Shown here one piece after another: positions 10,476 through 22,146 of a stretch of DNA of 64,000 bases. Within the stretch, counting starts at the first letter, position 1, and each line of letters starts with the position of its first letter. This stretch comes from Sipunculus nudus (taxonomy: Eukaryota; Annelida; Sipuncula; Golfingiida; Sipunculidae): the NCBI GenBank assembly GCA_026874595.1, contig CM049317.1:18007382-18071381 (forward strand), read 5' to 3'. Under the pieces are notes generated by a model. That model saw only the letters and a program-made list of their open reading frames with translations, did not search any database and was not told the DNA's origin. Made by a program: the position numbers and the translations under genes.

Positions 10476-11330
10476 GTGGCTGGCTTAGGTTCGGAAGGTA
10501 GCGAGGAATTTAATTCTCTGGCACAAGTGGTGAGTGTTTATTCATGGCCTTGGCCTCCCTGATGAAAAGTCCAGTTGTAGTGGCGGGAACTTGTTTTATA
10601 AGTATGAGTGTCCCCAAGAAGTTCTTCACAGGTTTTGATGTAGTCTGAGGTGTTCATTAGAGTGATGGCACCTCCCTTGTCTGCCTCTTTTATGGTGATT
10701 TCCTGGTTCTTTGTCAAATCAGCTATTGCTTTACGGTGGTTCAGACTGACGTTGGGTACTCCCATGTGAACGGGTTGTGAGGGAAAATTATCAAAATGGC
10801 TACGGGCTGTGTTTACGAAAGGGTCGATAAACATGTTGCGTCCAGGTGGAGGGGTCCAATGACTTTCACGTTTCTTGCGTTCGTAAGATCTGGTTTCTGT
10901 TTTGTTAATCGGGTCCTAAAAAACTCACTAAGTCGCACTCTCCTGATGAAATCTTCATTATTCTGGCACATCTGGATTTTGCCCATGGTTTCTGGTGTGG
11001 GGCAGAACGATAAGCCCATCTGTAAAATATCCGTTTGATCTTTCGATAGTGTTTGACTGGAAAGATTGACGATGTTTGATTGATATTCCTTTGTTGGGTC
11101 AACTGGGGACCAAGTGGATAGAGTCTTAGCTGGGTGGATGTTGCCGATTGTGGGTGGGTGATTGTACCGAGGAAATTTTAAGATATGAGGGGTGTGTGTT
11201 TCACAAAGTATCAAGTTTGCGTACAATTTTAGAGAATTGTTGTGTACGGCTCCGATGATAAACTCTTGTTAAGGCATGTTCAACTTCTTTATGAGTTGAT
11301 GGCAGTGAGCGTGACAGTTTGTCTTTAGAC
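10476..11330 (-). mobile_element. Penelope-like element, N-terminal fragment (copy P1)
   Basis: On the minus strand this corresponds to the N-terminal part of the P2 and P3 protein: QFSKK-related start, ILQMGLSFCPTPETMGK, FVNTARSHFDNF, then KEADKGGAITLM and DYIKTCEELLGDTHTY. A frameshift follows TCEELLGDTHTY. The reverse transcriptase core and endonuclease are missing, cut at 10476. Unlike P2 and P3 it keeps the block with KEADKGG, has CGT AAA where they have a TAA stop, and has only one copy of the 87-codon segment that is doubled in them. It is therefore an independent or earlier lineage. Confidence 0.7.
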
Positions 11331-11512
11331 CCCCCCTCCCCCTTTTCATCCGCTGCAAGCTTTTTTTAAGGATTTCAATGAAATTTTGCGGCCTGGACCC
11401 CCCGCTCCTTTCACGGACGTGGTGACTTTTTTTTAGGTTTTTCACTAGTCCTCCATGGTTGGACCCCCCCCCCCCCTTTTTCCTAAATCCTGGATCCTAC
11501 CCCGATATGGGA
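11331..11512. repeat. C/G-homopolymer-rich interspersed repeat
   Basis: C runs alternate with CATCCGCTGCAAGCTTTTTT, CACGGACGTGGTGACTTTTT and CTAGTCCTCCATGGTTGGA, ending near CCTAAATCCTGGATCC. The same block is at 24990, 36245, 50622 and 60905, each time at a unit junction. Confidence 0.8.
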
Positions 11513-11713
11513 CAAATCAGTTATAGCCCAATGAAATGTAAAGCAAGCCATGAAATTTGCTTGGCTTGTGTCTAAACGGCTCGCCTGCCATGTGTTATTT
11601 TTGGTTCATAAAACAATGTTCGGAACAAAATGAAAGGGGAATTGATGGTTCTGTATAAAGAGTTGCGCTAACAATTGGAATATTCCAATTTTAGGACGGG
11701 TACTGTTTAACAG

Positions 11714-11961
11714 AAAGCAATAGACGCTCTCACTGTCTGGGCAAACAAACTTCCCAGAAACAAATTCGATCTGTCCAAGGTTCTCAATGCGGCGGGTTGT
11801 ACAGTGCAAGTTCACGGCACAGGTAATTCAAGCACGGTAAGTATAATCAATATTATATATTTTATACAAGATTTTTTTTTTGTACATTGTTCGCTGTCTC
11901 CTAGACATCAGTGTCTGGGTTGGCCGTGAATACACAACTCAATAGGCAATTATATCCTTAA
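11714..11961 (+). pseudogene. Death-fold gene 3' end, copy D2 (two terminal exons)
   Basis: Exon 11714-11836 follows TTTAACAG and ends ACG|GTAAGT. It encodes 41 codons (KAIDALTVWANKLPRNKF, then DLSKVLNAAGC), a helix-W-helix pattern like the second half of a Death-type domain. After an intron ending CTCCTAG, exon 11905-11961 adds 18 codons (TSVSGLAVNTQLNRQLYP) and a TAA. The phase is 0 at the exon's start and across the intron, as at the last junction of the gene at 2-1575. No upstream exons can be found; the repeat at 11331 and the Penelope piece lie immediately 5'. It is probably a severed 3' end, although both exons are free of lesions. Confidence 0.5.
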
Positions 11962-13057
11962 AACATTATTTAATGTCACTCTGACGATTGCCGTAGACTG
12001 TCATGCCAGAACACCGAAATAGCGCTCTGTCTAGACACGAGCTATTTATGGAAAAGAGGAAATGGTTAAGTTATACGTGGCCACTGTGAGAGCAAACAGT
12101 GAACTGTTAAATCGTTGACGAATATTTTCCATGTCGCATACAAGAATAAGGAAACATAAGAATCATTGTTTAAATACGTCACACTTTGTCATAGGGATCC
12201 CTGGATCTTTACTTTAAAGCTCGAGACATCTACATGCTTATGTTTATATTGGTAAGAGAAGCACACTCGCGGGTTGTGGTTGACTCCTGCGAGTTCATTG
12301 TATGTCTCAGTATTAGATACCCCAACACATTTTCATTTAATGTAAATGAATTATATTTTATGAATGGCTGCTCGAGTGTTGCTATCTACCGTGTTATGCG
12401 AGTATATCTTAAGTATCTACCTTGACTCTGTCCTACAGAAACTTTAATTGCGAAAAAAGAGAAGATGAATACACTTGGAAATATATTTAGCTTCCATTGT
12501 TATTCTACATAACTGAACTCTATGTGTCTATACATATTTATAATGTTGAGAGACTATAAGACCTGAATTAAATACGTTTCCTCAGAAGATGTCATGGACG
12601 ACTCCACAGTATAGCCAAAAGACAGATCATTAGGAATTAATTCTGCATATTTCAGTTTCCTTTACACAAAAAAAAATGTTCCTTACTTTTATGGCTCCTG
12701 CTTTTGGTTTGCTAGATAAATGCATTTATTGACATATCATCATATGCCTGCTAATTATCCCAGCGACACAACAAAGTAGCATAGTGCCTCTTACCTCATT
12801 AAATATGCGTGAGTTTGGCCGGAAATATAATTCAGGAGAGTAGCTCCACTGGGAAACATTTATAATGAGTTTCATGAAAATCAATAAGATTTTTAGAAAG
12901 TCATCACGGCGCGACCGGCTCTGACCTCATTAAATATGCATAGATATTTCTGTGAATCACCTCAAAACAACGATCACTTTCTACCGTTATTTTTTACGCT
13001 CTTTATATCAGACAACTTTATCGAGGTCCCAATGTTGCTCGTAATTTCAAAATTTTA

Positions 13058-13096
<39 letters not shown>

Positions 13097-14277
13097 TATC
13101 TATATATATATATAGAGAGAGAGAGAGAGTCAGAAAGATAGAGAGAAAGAGAATTTAAGGGGGAACTTGACACTTTACTGGCGCTTCCTACTGATGACAC
13201 TGCAAACTAAAAATATCTGGTTTAATTATAATGTCGTGAGGCTATATTTTTTGCCGTTTGTGACTTTTATTGTCATGAAAACGTTATCGCTTCAGGGCAT
13301 CATTTGAGAAAAGTAGCTCGAATGAACAATAATCGTTGGAATGCTCAATGTAACAGGATTATTAAATTATTTTTAAATAGTACCAAATTTTGACATAGAC
13401 ATGTTTAAACAGGATATCATCAGAAGAGGCTCAAGTGCAGGAATATACCAACGGCTATCATGTCAACTGTCAGTTTTGACACTTGCAAGTATATGACAAA
13501 AAAGAGCATTAATATCACCATATGATTGTAAGTGACATTGGTGGTGTAATTCTGAAGAGATAATTAGTATATACCTATAGTTTTTGGTGCTAATATTTAT
13601 ATTTCTTTTTATATGGGCATCTTAAAATCTGATCATATATATGGTAGACGCCAGAAGCCATTTATGTGTGGACTTGCTTTCTGTCTCACAAACACCAGCG
13701 CCACCTTTGGGGGATTTTCTAAACTAATAATGTCTAAGATTTTCATATTTGGCCGAATATTTCAAAATTTAACCCATTGACATTCAAATTTTTTGTATTT
13801 AAATAAGATTGCTATTTAATTTTGCATGTTTATTTAGGATATTATGAACAATACATTGGTCATTTTTCTAAAATATGTAACTTTTATCTCCCCATCAGTT
13901 ATAATATCATATAAAAACCCACCACAAGTATAAATTTCCAACCTCATATACTGCAAAAATAAGCACATTGACCCCCAAATTTTATTTCATGATTTTACAG
14001 AATATGCCTGGCAGATATCATGTGCAAAATATCTAAGAAATTCCATTGGTAGTTTAAAGTGCCATGTTCTCCATTAAATGTACACCTCTCTTATGTTAGA
14101 CTACAGAAAACAATCGTATGAAAGACTGACGTATGAAATCGTATGATTTGATTTTGAAGGTAACATCCCTGACAAATATACCCTAATGTAGAATCAACCC
14201 AACAGATTTTTCAAATGCACATTAGACCCATAAAGTATATGTCTTTTGAAACATGCTGCAGAGCTCCTTTAAAAGTA
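11962..14277. other. Conserved non-coding block of unit 2
   Basis: This aligns with 36880-39180 and 51248-53574, and in parts with 25210-26145. It holds a TA/GA microsatellite but no recognisable gene. The few open frames differ between copies and contain stops in their counterparts. Confidence 0.6.
13058..13146. repeat. (TA)n/(GA)n microsatellite
   Basis: TA repeats with two ATA interruptions pass into GA repeats. This is the orthologous position in every unit. Confidence 0.95.
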
Positions 14278-15573
14278 CAGTGAAAACTTGTCTAACGGAC
14301 ACCTCACTAAGGCGGACAACTGGCTATAACGGACAAGATAGTTAAGTCCCTTCAAAATTCCCTATATGTTATGTATAAGCAGAACCTCTGTAAGGCAGAC
14401 ACCTCACTACTGCGGACAACGGACAGCAGATTTCAACTCAATCCAACATTCTAAGAGTAAATGAACCTGACAAATGCGGACACGATACGCCACCTCCGGC
14501 GAACACTGATCACTCGCCCCGGGAAACATCAAAAACCACCGGTACTGTTGCTGTTCCAGGGACTGGAACACAAAGGATTATGCAGTCCCAAGTTGTTACC
14601 TTAATGCGTATTTGTGCTCATGTCACGGTGTGATATGCTCATAAGTTAAACAAGCAAATATGAAGCGTTAAACATCGTGTCACTTTATTCCACGGTTGAT
14701 CATTCAGACGTTGCGAAGCTGCATATTTTTCGCTCGACCGCGGCGTCAATAAATTGATTAAACGGCTACCGATTTCCCATGCGTCCTTGATCTCACCACG
14801 CAATATCTAACTGTAAAATTAGCCACTCTCTTATAGCAGGCTGTTTGATTTTAATTTATCGGTTTTGCTCAGTATATCTCAAACTGATCTGCTCAGTGTC
14901 AAACATCTGCTCGCTCCTTAGCTGTTTGTATAGTGCCGTCATGCACAAGCTCCTTGCAGTTCGTTTAATATCGGGTGCCTTCAACATTAAAGCAAATCAA
15001 ACCAAACAACCACCATCCAAGAAAGTTTTATTTTAGGCTAAAGCTACATTCACCTATAAAAACGAATGTTCCCAGGTTCGTAGCTATTACAAACTTCGCA
15101 TTATCAACGCTATTATCTTTAAGATTATCGCATTTCACAGCTGAACTAAGAGAGTTTTAGGCAATGCCGCCAGGTGGTACCATACGTACTCCTGGGTGGG
15201 AGCTTATGCTGTCTGAGAATGTCAAGCTTATTCGACTATGTGATTCAGCGATAAAGAGCGTACGCGAGTATATGAACATTGTTTTTACGTATGTCTTCAT
15301 CGAATTTTCTCCTTATATTGTTCACTACTTGAGATAAGTAAAAATAATCACAGTTTGAAAATGAATATTAAATGCAAAATGTGTGCATGAATATGTTGTA
15401 CATATACATGAAATCTGATATAATACAATAAACACGTTCTTGCAGCTGTTCGTTGTATTTATTTATAATTCCTCAGTTATCAAGCAAGGTGAACCTGCCT
15501 AATAAGGACACCTCACTATTAAGAACAAAATGATTAAGTCCCTTGACTGTCCGCTATTAGACAGGTTTCACTG
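14278..15573 (+). mobile_element. pogo-like DNA transposon, internally reduced (copy in unit 2)
   Basis: The ends are CAGTGAAAACTTGTCTA and TAGACAGGTTTCACTG, imperfect terminal inverted repeats, flanked on both sides by TA (14276-14277 and 15574-15575). Subterminal repeats of the GGACACCTCACTA type occur at both ends. At the same place units 3, 4 and 6 have the uninterrupted site (AGTATGTATTTATGAATTT), so insertion with TA duplication is directly visible. The 1.3-kb length and lack of a full transposase make it non-autonomous. A CENP-B-type helix-turn-helix remnant lies inside. Confidence 0.8.
15164..15337 (+). pseudogene. pogo transposase N-terminal remnant
   Basis: An ATG-started frame of 57 codons contains LSENVKLIRLCDSAIKSVRE, the pattern of the N-terminal helix-turn-helix of pogo/Tigger transposases. 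After VRE the similarity ends; AC|GTATGT at about 15290 could be a former splice donor. No DDE catalytic domain follows before the 3' inverted repeat. Confidence 0.55.
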
Positions 15574-15575
15574 TA

Positions 15576-16050
15576 TCTATTTATGAATTTCATATTCATT
15601 TTTATATGATTTTTCATATGGTTTACGATTTAAAGCAACCAATAACACCAAACTCCGTAAGCTAATATTGATACCCATGATAAGAACTCAAAACATTTTA
15701 AAATTTGGACCATTTAAAAAAAACCTTTTTGAACAAGATTTATTGCATATACCATCAGAAATCACACTACACCGGGTGTAAAATTGTACGTACTTAATGG
15801 ATCTAACATTAATTTTTAATGACATTTATTTAAGGATTTTGCTTTGAATGCTACCTTAACTATCCATTACTATTCATATGGGCGAAATATTGTCATTTTA
15901 TATGCCACCTGAATATATCATTTAATGTCAAAATGTCTGAGGTATAAAGCATTTTCACCGTATGTAAACAGATCCAGACAGCGGATGTAATTATCACCAC
16001 TCATTCTGTGGCGGTTCACGCAGCCATAACTGTCAGAACACTTGCTTTCA

Positions 16051-16109
<59 letters not shown>

Positions 16110-16964
16110 AGTAAACAATAATATCTTTCATAAAACAAGTAGTGTAGGATATGGGTTTCTAAATATATGACTGTTGATTCATGTCCTCAAAGAAATATAA
16201 ATTGAATACTTTTATGCCCATGACAGTTCAATGTCACATGACCCCTTGATATCCCATTACAATTAACCAACAGTCATTTCATGACATTTATTGAACCCCG
16301 CAGACAATTATCAATTGAATCCCGCAGAGCATGGGGAAAAAGGACAGCTACCCTGGAATGTAAGGGTTAAGGGCACTCACCCAAAACACACACAGACGAA
16401 AGTATGCAAAGGAGTATATGGTGAGAAAGATTTACCTGTGTAAGAAGGTGAGTGTACATATTATTTAAAAGAATATTATTCTTTTCTTTTACATTTGGGG
16501 TGACGTGAATGATATATTACATAACATCTTAATGGTGTGCTAATTAATCTATTATATCGACTATTGGTCGTTTTCATTCACAATTTGTTAAATCAATTCA
16601 TTTCTATTGCTCTTTTGCATAATCGATCACAAGGGATTATGTATGCACACCCAAAGAAGTGATATAGAAGAACGATACAATATCCTTATTCTGTCATAGA
16701 GATAAGAAAGACGGGGCACAAACAGTTAACATCATTAAACCAAGGAGTCATAAATACAATTGTATCTCAATGGTTAAACCTTGTCCTTGTGGACTGAATA
16801 CGTGTTATCAACCCGGCCGTTACCTTGACCTTTAAGCGTGATATACACGTCAGACTGAATTTTTTGTTTATATGTTTATATAACGATTATATAATATATA
16901 ATTTATATTATCGAATATGATTTGACTAACTATTCACACCACCCCTAAGATACCTTTTCTCAAT
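15576..16964. other. 5' flank of lectin copy 2
   Basis: Conserved non-coding DNA equivalent to 54874-56200 and 39180-40570. A pure (TA)n run lies at about 16056-16106, and an AT-rich near-palindrome starting CGATTATATAAT is at 16883-16912. No gene was seen. Confidence 0.55.
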
Positions 16965-17024
16965 ACATAAAGCAAGGAGCAGGTTCTCAGATACTCCTCA
17001 GGTCGGCAGGAATGTAGGCGGAAC
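16965..17024 (+). promoter_or_regulatory. Putative core promoter and start-stop uORF of lectin copy 2
   Basis: It has the same CAATACATAAAGCA box as copy 1. ATGTAG lies at 17012-17017, 13 nt before the lectin ATG. Confidence 0.4.
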
Positions 17025-20000
17025 ATGGCACGGTTGTCTCTCCTGATTTATGCAGCATCAAGTATCAGTGTTTGTATATTTACAGAGCATACCTTTTAAT
17101 ATTTCTGGTCATACTTTTGGAAGTAAACACCACCTTTGCAAAATAAACCAACCTACATCCTACATATCTACAACCCAGACGTTTCAAATTAAGTGAAATG
17201 TATTATTTAGTATTAACTATTTTTTTTTAGTTTCTTTCTTAAAATATGTTAATGAGCTATTAAATCCGCCATATTTTAATCCTGATTTCTTGATTTCCAA
17301 AACTTTTTTATTCTAATTTAAATATCATCTGATTCACCCTTCCTCAATTTATTTTATTCGTTTCTTGCTTCTTAAACTTAGAGAGGTTGGCCAGACACAG
17401 ACGATTTATGGAATGATTGTAAACTGTAAATTGTATTTAGAAAGGAGTGCATATTGAGAAAATAAATAAATTGAGTCATGCAAATGTTAAATACATAAAT
17501 ACAATGAATCCTGCAGTGAATGATTCAGGCGGCGAGGGGGGGGGGGGGGTTGTTGACATCAGAAGTTTTAATTTTTTACATGCAAATGTGCATATTAGGA
17601 TACGTTATAAACGCAAACTAATTTGTGCATCGAAAGCTTCATGTGTAAGGGTATAGGAATATGTACTACGCATGTTAAAATATTTTGGAATAATTTATAG
17701 ACTTGATTTGCATCTTGTGCATGGGATCGGTGTTTCACACACCAGATAGAGCGGAACTCGCAGACGTGTGCCGTGGACTGTTGAAATATGGTCAGAAAAA
17801 AGCCTCGTTCCTTGTGTCCTGACAATCATAAGCCAGATTCTGGCCCTGAGAAAAACATGTGGTAAGTTTCTCTCATTTACTATATCGCGTGGATTTACAT
17901 CATAACACTAACTGATGAAAGATGAAATAATTAATTATCTAATTAATCATTCCTCTTGATTAATCTTTAATGCCCATAAAGGATATTTTTTTCGACATTT
18001 TAAGCTAGATATTAGCCTACCTTTTTCTGTAGATTTTTTTGTGTAGATATTTGGCTGATACTGCACACATACTGATGAACGGTAGGTAATGCATGTTAAG
18101 AAACGTTTTTATAATGTCTTTGTGATGGATTCTTTCATCTACAAGCTTATAGCAAACCAGCGCTTATGTCGACAAACAGCAAAAAAAAAAGAGTAACTGT
18201 AGGTGGCTGGTTGCATATGTCCAGAATGATAAAGGTCAATATTACAACAGGCCATTGATAAAGGTCAATATTACAACAGGCCATTGATAAAGGTCAATAT
18301 TACAACAGGCCATTGATAAAGGTCAATATTACAACAGGCCATTGATAAAGGTCAATATTACAACAGGCCATTGATAAAGGTCAATATTACAACAGGCCAT
18401 TGATAAAGGTCAATATTACAACAGGCCATTGATAAAGGTCAATATTACAACAGGCCATTGATAAAGGTCAATATTACAACAGGCCATTGATAAAGGTCAA
18501 TATTACAACAGGCCATTGATAAAGGTCAATATTACAACAGGCCATTGATAAAGGTCAATATTACAACAGGCCATTGATAAAGGTCAATATTACAACAGGC
18601 CATTGATAAAGGTCAATATTACAACAGGCCATTGATAAAGGTCAATATTACAACAGGCCATTGATAAAGGTCAATATTACAACAGGCCATTGATAAAGGT
18701 CTATATTACAACAGGCCATTGATAAAGGTCAATATTACAACAGGCCATTTACAAAACTCTGATTTGTCTGACGCCGCCAGACGACCCTGCTGAATCTTTC
18801 TGAATTATTTTTGCGGGTCCCAAACATATTACAAACAAGTGGAGGTAAACAAAGCGAATTGTCTGTGTACCCTTGAATAGGCGTTGTCTGGCCTATTTTT
18901 ATGGAAACAAATGAGGGATTGTCTTCAGTTTATGGACGCTAGATATCAGAAAGGGCCCCTTTAAGTAGGAATTTAGAAAAGAATGGTTAGGCCAAAAAAA
19001 TGGTATGGTTCTCAGGCACCGACCAATTTTAACCCCCCCCCCCCCCACCCCCGCGCATAGAAAAATTTTATTTTTTTTATTTTCATCATTCAAGAATATA
19101 AAATAATACTATTTTGATAACATTTCCTTTGTTATTTAGTGCTTTTACCTGTTTAGCAAAACAAAAATCTATTATTATCATGATCATGTGACATTGTTAT
19201 CGAAAAATACAAAAAAGTAAAAAAAAAAAGCCCACCCGCACAGACTTTTAAAAAAGTGCCTGAGAAACATACCTTTTTTTGGCCTTACGTCGATTAACAT
19301 GTATGTTGATGCATTCACGTTCATAATACTGAAGAGCTTGTTGATATTAAAGAAGTGACCATGGGTGAAGACCATTTGTGAGAAGAAGCATGTTTTCAGG
19401 TACTTCAATTTTTACAAAACATACATGAGGCCTTAGAACCTTGAATACGGATGATTTTACGTTGACACAACCCTGCATGCATAAAGTGTTAATAGTAATT
19501 AGGGCAAAGATAAAAAATAAAAAGGCATGGTTCTCAGGCATTTTTTTTTTTCAAAAATCATTGCAGGAGGGCGGTATTTTATTTTTTACCTTATTATTGT
19601 ATGTTTTTTTTATAAAAATATTATATGGTCAGGGAAAAGCATGAATATATCATTTTTTTTTTGCTTAACAGGTTAAAGCTCTAAATAACAAAGGACATCT
19701 TATCAAATTGTATTATTTTATCTTCTTGAAAGTGGAAAATCAAAATAAAAATGTTTGATGCGGAGTTAAAATTGAAGCGGGCAGTGCATGCGAACCATAC
19801 CTTTAATATTTGTTGACCTTACTGTGCTGTATTTCAATTTCGCATTGTGATGGGGAATACAGCTATATGTCCATACCAAGGAGCCCAAACCTTGGTAGCC
19901 CTGCCATATGCTACGCGTTCTATCCAAATGAATGGGTCACATATGTCACGGCAAAGAAGTTATGTGAATCGACAGGAGGCCATGTTGCTGGCCTGGAAAC

Positions 20001-21342
20001 AGAAGACGAGGATAACCATGTACAGGCTATCATTAGAGAAAACGAGCTGAACGTGAGTGGTAGGTAATGACATAGGATTACTCGGTCTCTGTATGTTCAT
20101 CTGACGTGCGTTCAAAATGTGTGTTAAAATATATTTGACTAGTTTTTAAACTTTATTTTGTTAAATGTATTTTGTTCAATCAAGATGTGTGGATTAGCTA
20201 CACCAGGTTACCGACAATTTACATCGGCATTGTCTTTGCTCATTGTCATGCTGGCTTTACACCTATTTCTCTCTTAATGTGATTCGTTTTTACTTGTGGA
20301 AGATTTTATTAGTTCTTATGTATTGTTGTTCTTCAAAACATTTGACAAATCTTGAGAGTATTAGCTTCACATCTATGGCGGGCTAACCATGCCTACCAAT
20401 TCGTACTGGTATTTGAAAGGTTTGAAGTATAAGTCTTCATCTGGTGTAGCAGGCCATACCGCTTAAACCTTATTACAGCATATAACATGCTTAACCATAT
20501 TACCTGTATAGCTCAGTGTTAGGTCTTTCAGGTATTATCTTTTAATTTTCCCAAGCACTTTTTATTGATAACACATTTTGACATTGTTGTTCTTGTTTTG
20601 CCAGCAGTACCTGTAGTCTTGTTTTACAAGTCTCTTTTTCTCTAGCTTGTCAGGGGATAGTGGAGCCTGTTTGGCATTTTCTCTGTATTTTACTTCAAAC
20701 GGTGTACAGTTTGAACGGTATTCAGGGATAGTTATGCTTCTCAAGCAGCCATGACAAGCTGCAGTGTTTTAGAATTCGTTTCGTGTAACCGCTGCATTGT
20801 ATAGCAGGATTCTCTGGATCTAAATACAAGTGTGCGCACAGAACAAATAATTGTCATCTTACAAATGAGAGCATGGTGTCGCATTATGCACTCAGCTCCA
20901 TTTTTAAACTTCTGACCTCGCTCTTGTTTGACTGAAAACAACGTTTCAAGCACAAGGCCAGGAATCAAACAAACGAGAATTGGGTTATTGGTGTAATCAC
21001 ACCAACGAGCGGGTGTCGCACATTCAAAGTTTTGAATTGAATGAACAATTTCTTTATTGTAAATATACCAACATTTATCATGTAGTGCTTGGTGTCATAA
21101 TGTCAACAGTTTCACTGGTCTCACCCCAACATGATGCGGCTATTGGATGTGTGGTAGCGACAGCAAAGAAGAGTCACACTGGATTTGGGAACACACGAAC
21201 CAACTGGGTGCCTGGTGAACCAGGAAACATTGTGCTAAACGAGGACGGCGTAGTAATATCAATGCAGGACTTAAAATGGGTAGACGTAAAAAAGACCAGT
21301 CCATTTGCAGTATTCTGTGAGAAACAGCCTGTGTGCCAGTAG
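17025..21342 (+). pseudogene. C-type lectin-like gene, copy 2 (broken)
   Basis: Equivalent exons are 17025-17061, 17701-17861, 19838-20052 and 21099-21342. Defects seen: the last base of exon 1 is A, not G, before GT; exon 2 lacks four bases after CAGAAAAA, giving a TGA at 17820-17822; the exon 3 acceptor reads TTTCAA, not TTCAG; the exon 4 acceptor CAG is missing (GTCAT); a 17-base deletion near 21199 removes the segment for LPFNYT and shifts the frame. The exon 3 codons themselves remain open (CDGEYSYMSIPRSPN ... ENELN). The original protein was a secreted lectin-like protein as in copy 1. Intron 2 carries an 18-copy minisatellite. Confidence 0.8.
18227..18748. repeat. 29-bp minisatellite, 18 units
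   Basis: The unit TGATAAAGGTCAATATTACA followed by ACAGGCCAT repeats exactly 18 times (522 bases) with one substitution seen (CTATATT). It is followed by TTACAAAACTCTG. It lies in the intron between exons 2 and 3 of lectin copy 2. Confidence 0.98.
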
Positions 21343-21934
21343 CTTTTAAGAAATACCGAAATAGTGATATGGATACTTATACGCTATAGCGTAATCAAAT
21401 TAATAACATATATGTTGTTTTGGTATCCTAAGATAGTTAACCAGTGTACCTGCATTGTTCTAACAAATTATTTCGTGATACTAACACAAGCAAGGAACCT
21501 TGCAACGGACAAGTGTTGTAATTAAATATGTTTATGTTGTTCATGTATCATACTTTGCTGAAGCACTTTTTTCCGTCGTAATCTAAATAATCTGAGACAT
21601 ATTTCCATAGTAGAAATAACGGTTCACGTATTTCTAGATTATACAAATATCATTATGTTAACGCCGGTCGATCACATACTGTGCTACAGTACATAACTAA
21701 ACAAAGTACCCCGTGATATGACCAATGCTCCTTAATTCTAGAAGAAAAAGTCTTTATACGGCCTGTTGGTTGTTCACGTAGTCAACCCACAATGCCGTAG
21801 ATCTTAATAAATATGTTTGAAATAATAGATATACCCAGTGCAACTTCTGTGATATTTACTGTGTGAAACAGAAGACAATCAAGCAATTTATGCTGGTTAT
21901 ATGTTGTAAATTGTCAGGTACTCCTGGACCTTGA

Positions 21935-21940
<6 letters not shown>
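21343..21940. other. 3' flank of lectin copy 2
   Basis: Equivalent to the 3' flank of copy 1, ending at the (TA)n tract. No gene was seen. Confidence 0.5.
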
Positions 21941-21983
<43 letters not shown>

Positions 21984-22085
21984 GAATTAGCAAAACAGCG
22001 TTCAAGTCAAGTACTCCCAAGCCTTATATATTATTGTAAATTGTTATAACAGGTACTCCAAGTCCTTAAATATATATATATATCT

Positions 22086-22143
<58 letters not shown>
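21941..22143. repeat. Two (TA)n tracts with a duplicated spacer
   Basis: TA runs at about 21941-21980 and 22072-22143. Each is followed by the motif GAATTAGCAAAWCAGCGTTCA, so the spacer looks like a duplicated segment. Confidence 0.9.

Positions 22144-22146
<3 letters not shown>

Noticed and set aside
11606-11815. Minus-strand frame of 69 codons opposite Death-fold exon D2
   Set aside because: It is the antisense shadow of the exon; the plus-strand frame has consensus splice sites and a helical pattern.
14845-15160. Frames of 61-63 codons inside the pogo-like element
   Set aside because: No transposase similarity was seen, apart from the separate helix-turn-helix frame at 15164.
18227-18748. 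Regular repeat array resembling a CRISPR array
   Set aside because: The 29-bp units are directly adjacent with no unique spacers, in an intron of a eukaryotic gene, so it is a minisatellite.
20562-20968. Recurring minus-strand frames within intron 3 of the lectin copies
   Set aside because: Conservation is explained by recent duplication of the intron; starts and stops differ between copies and no domain is visible.
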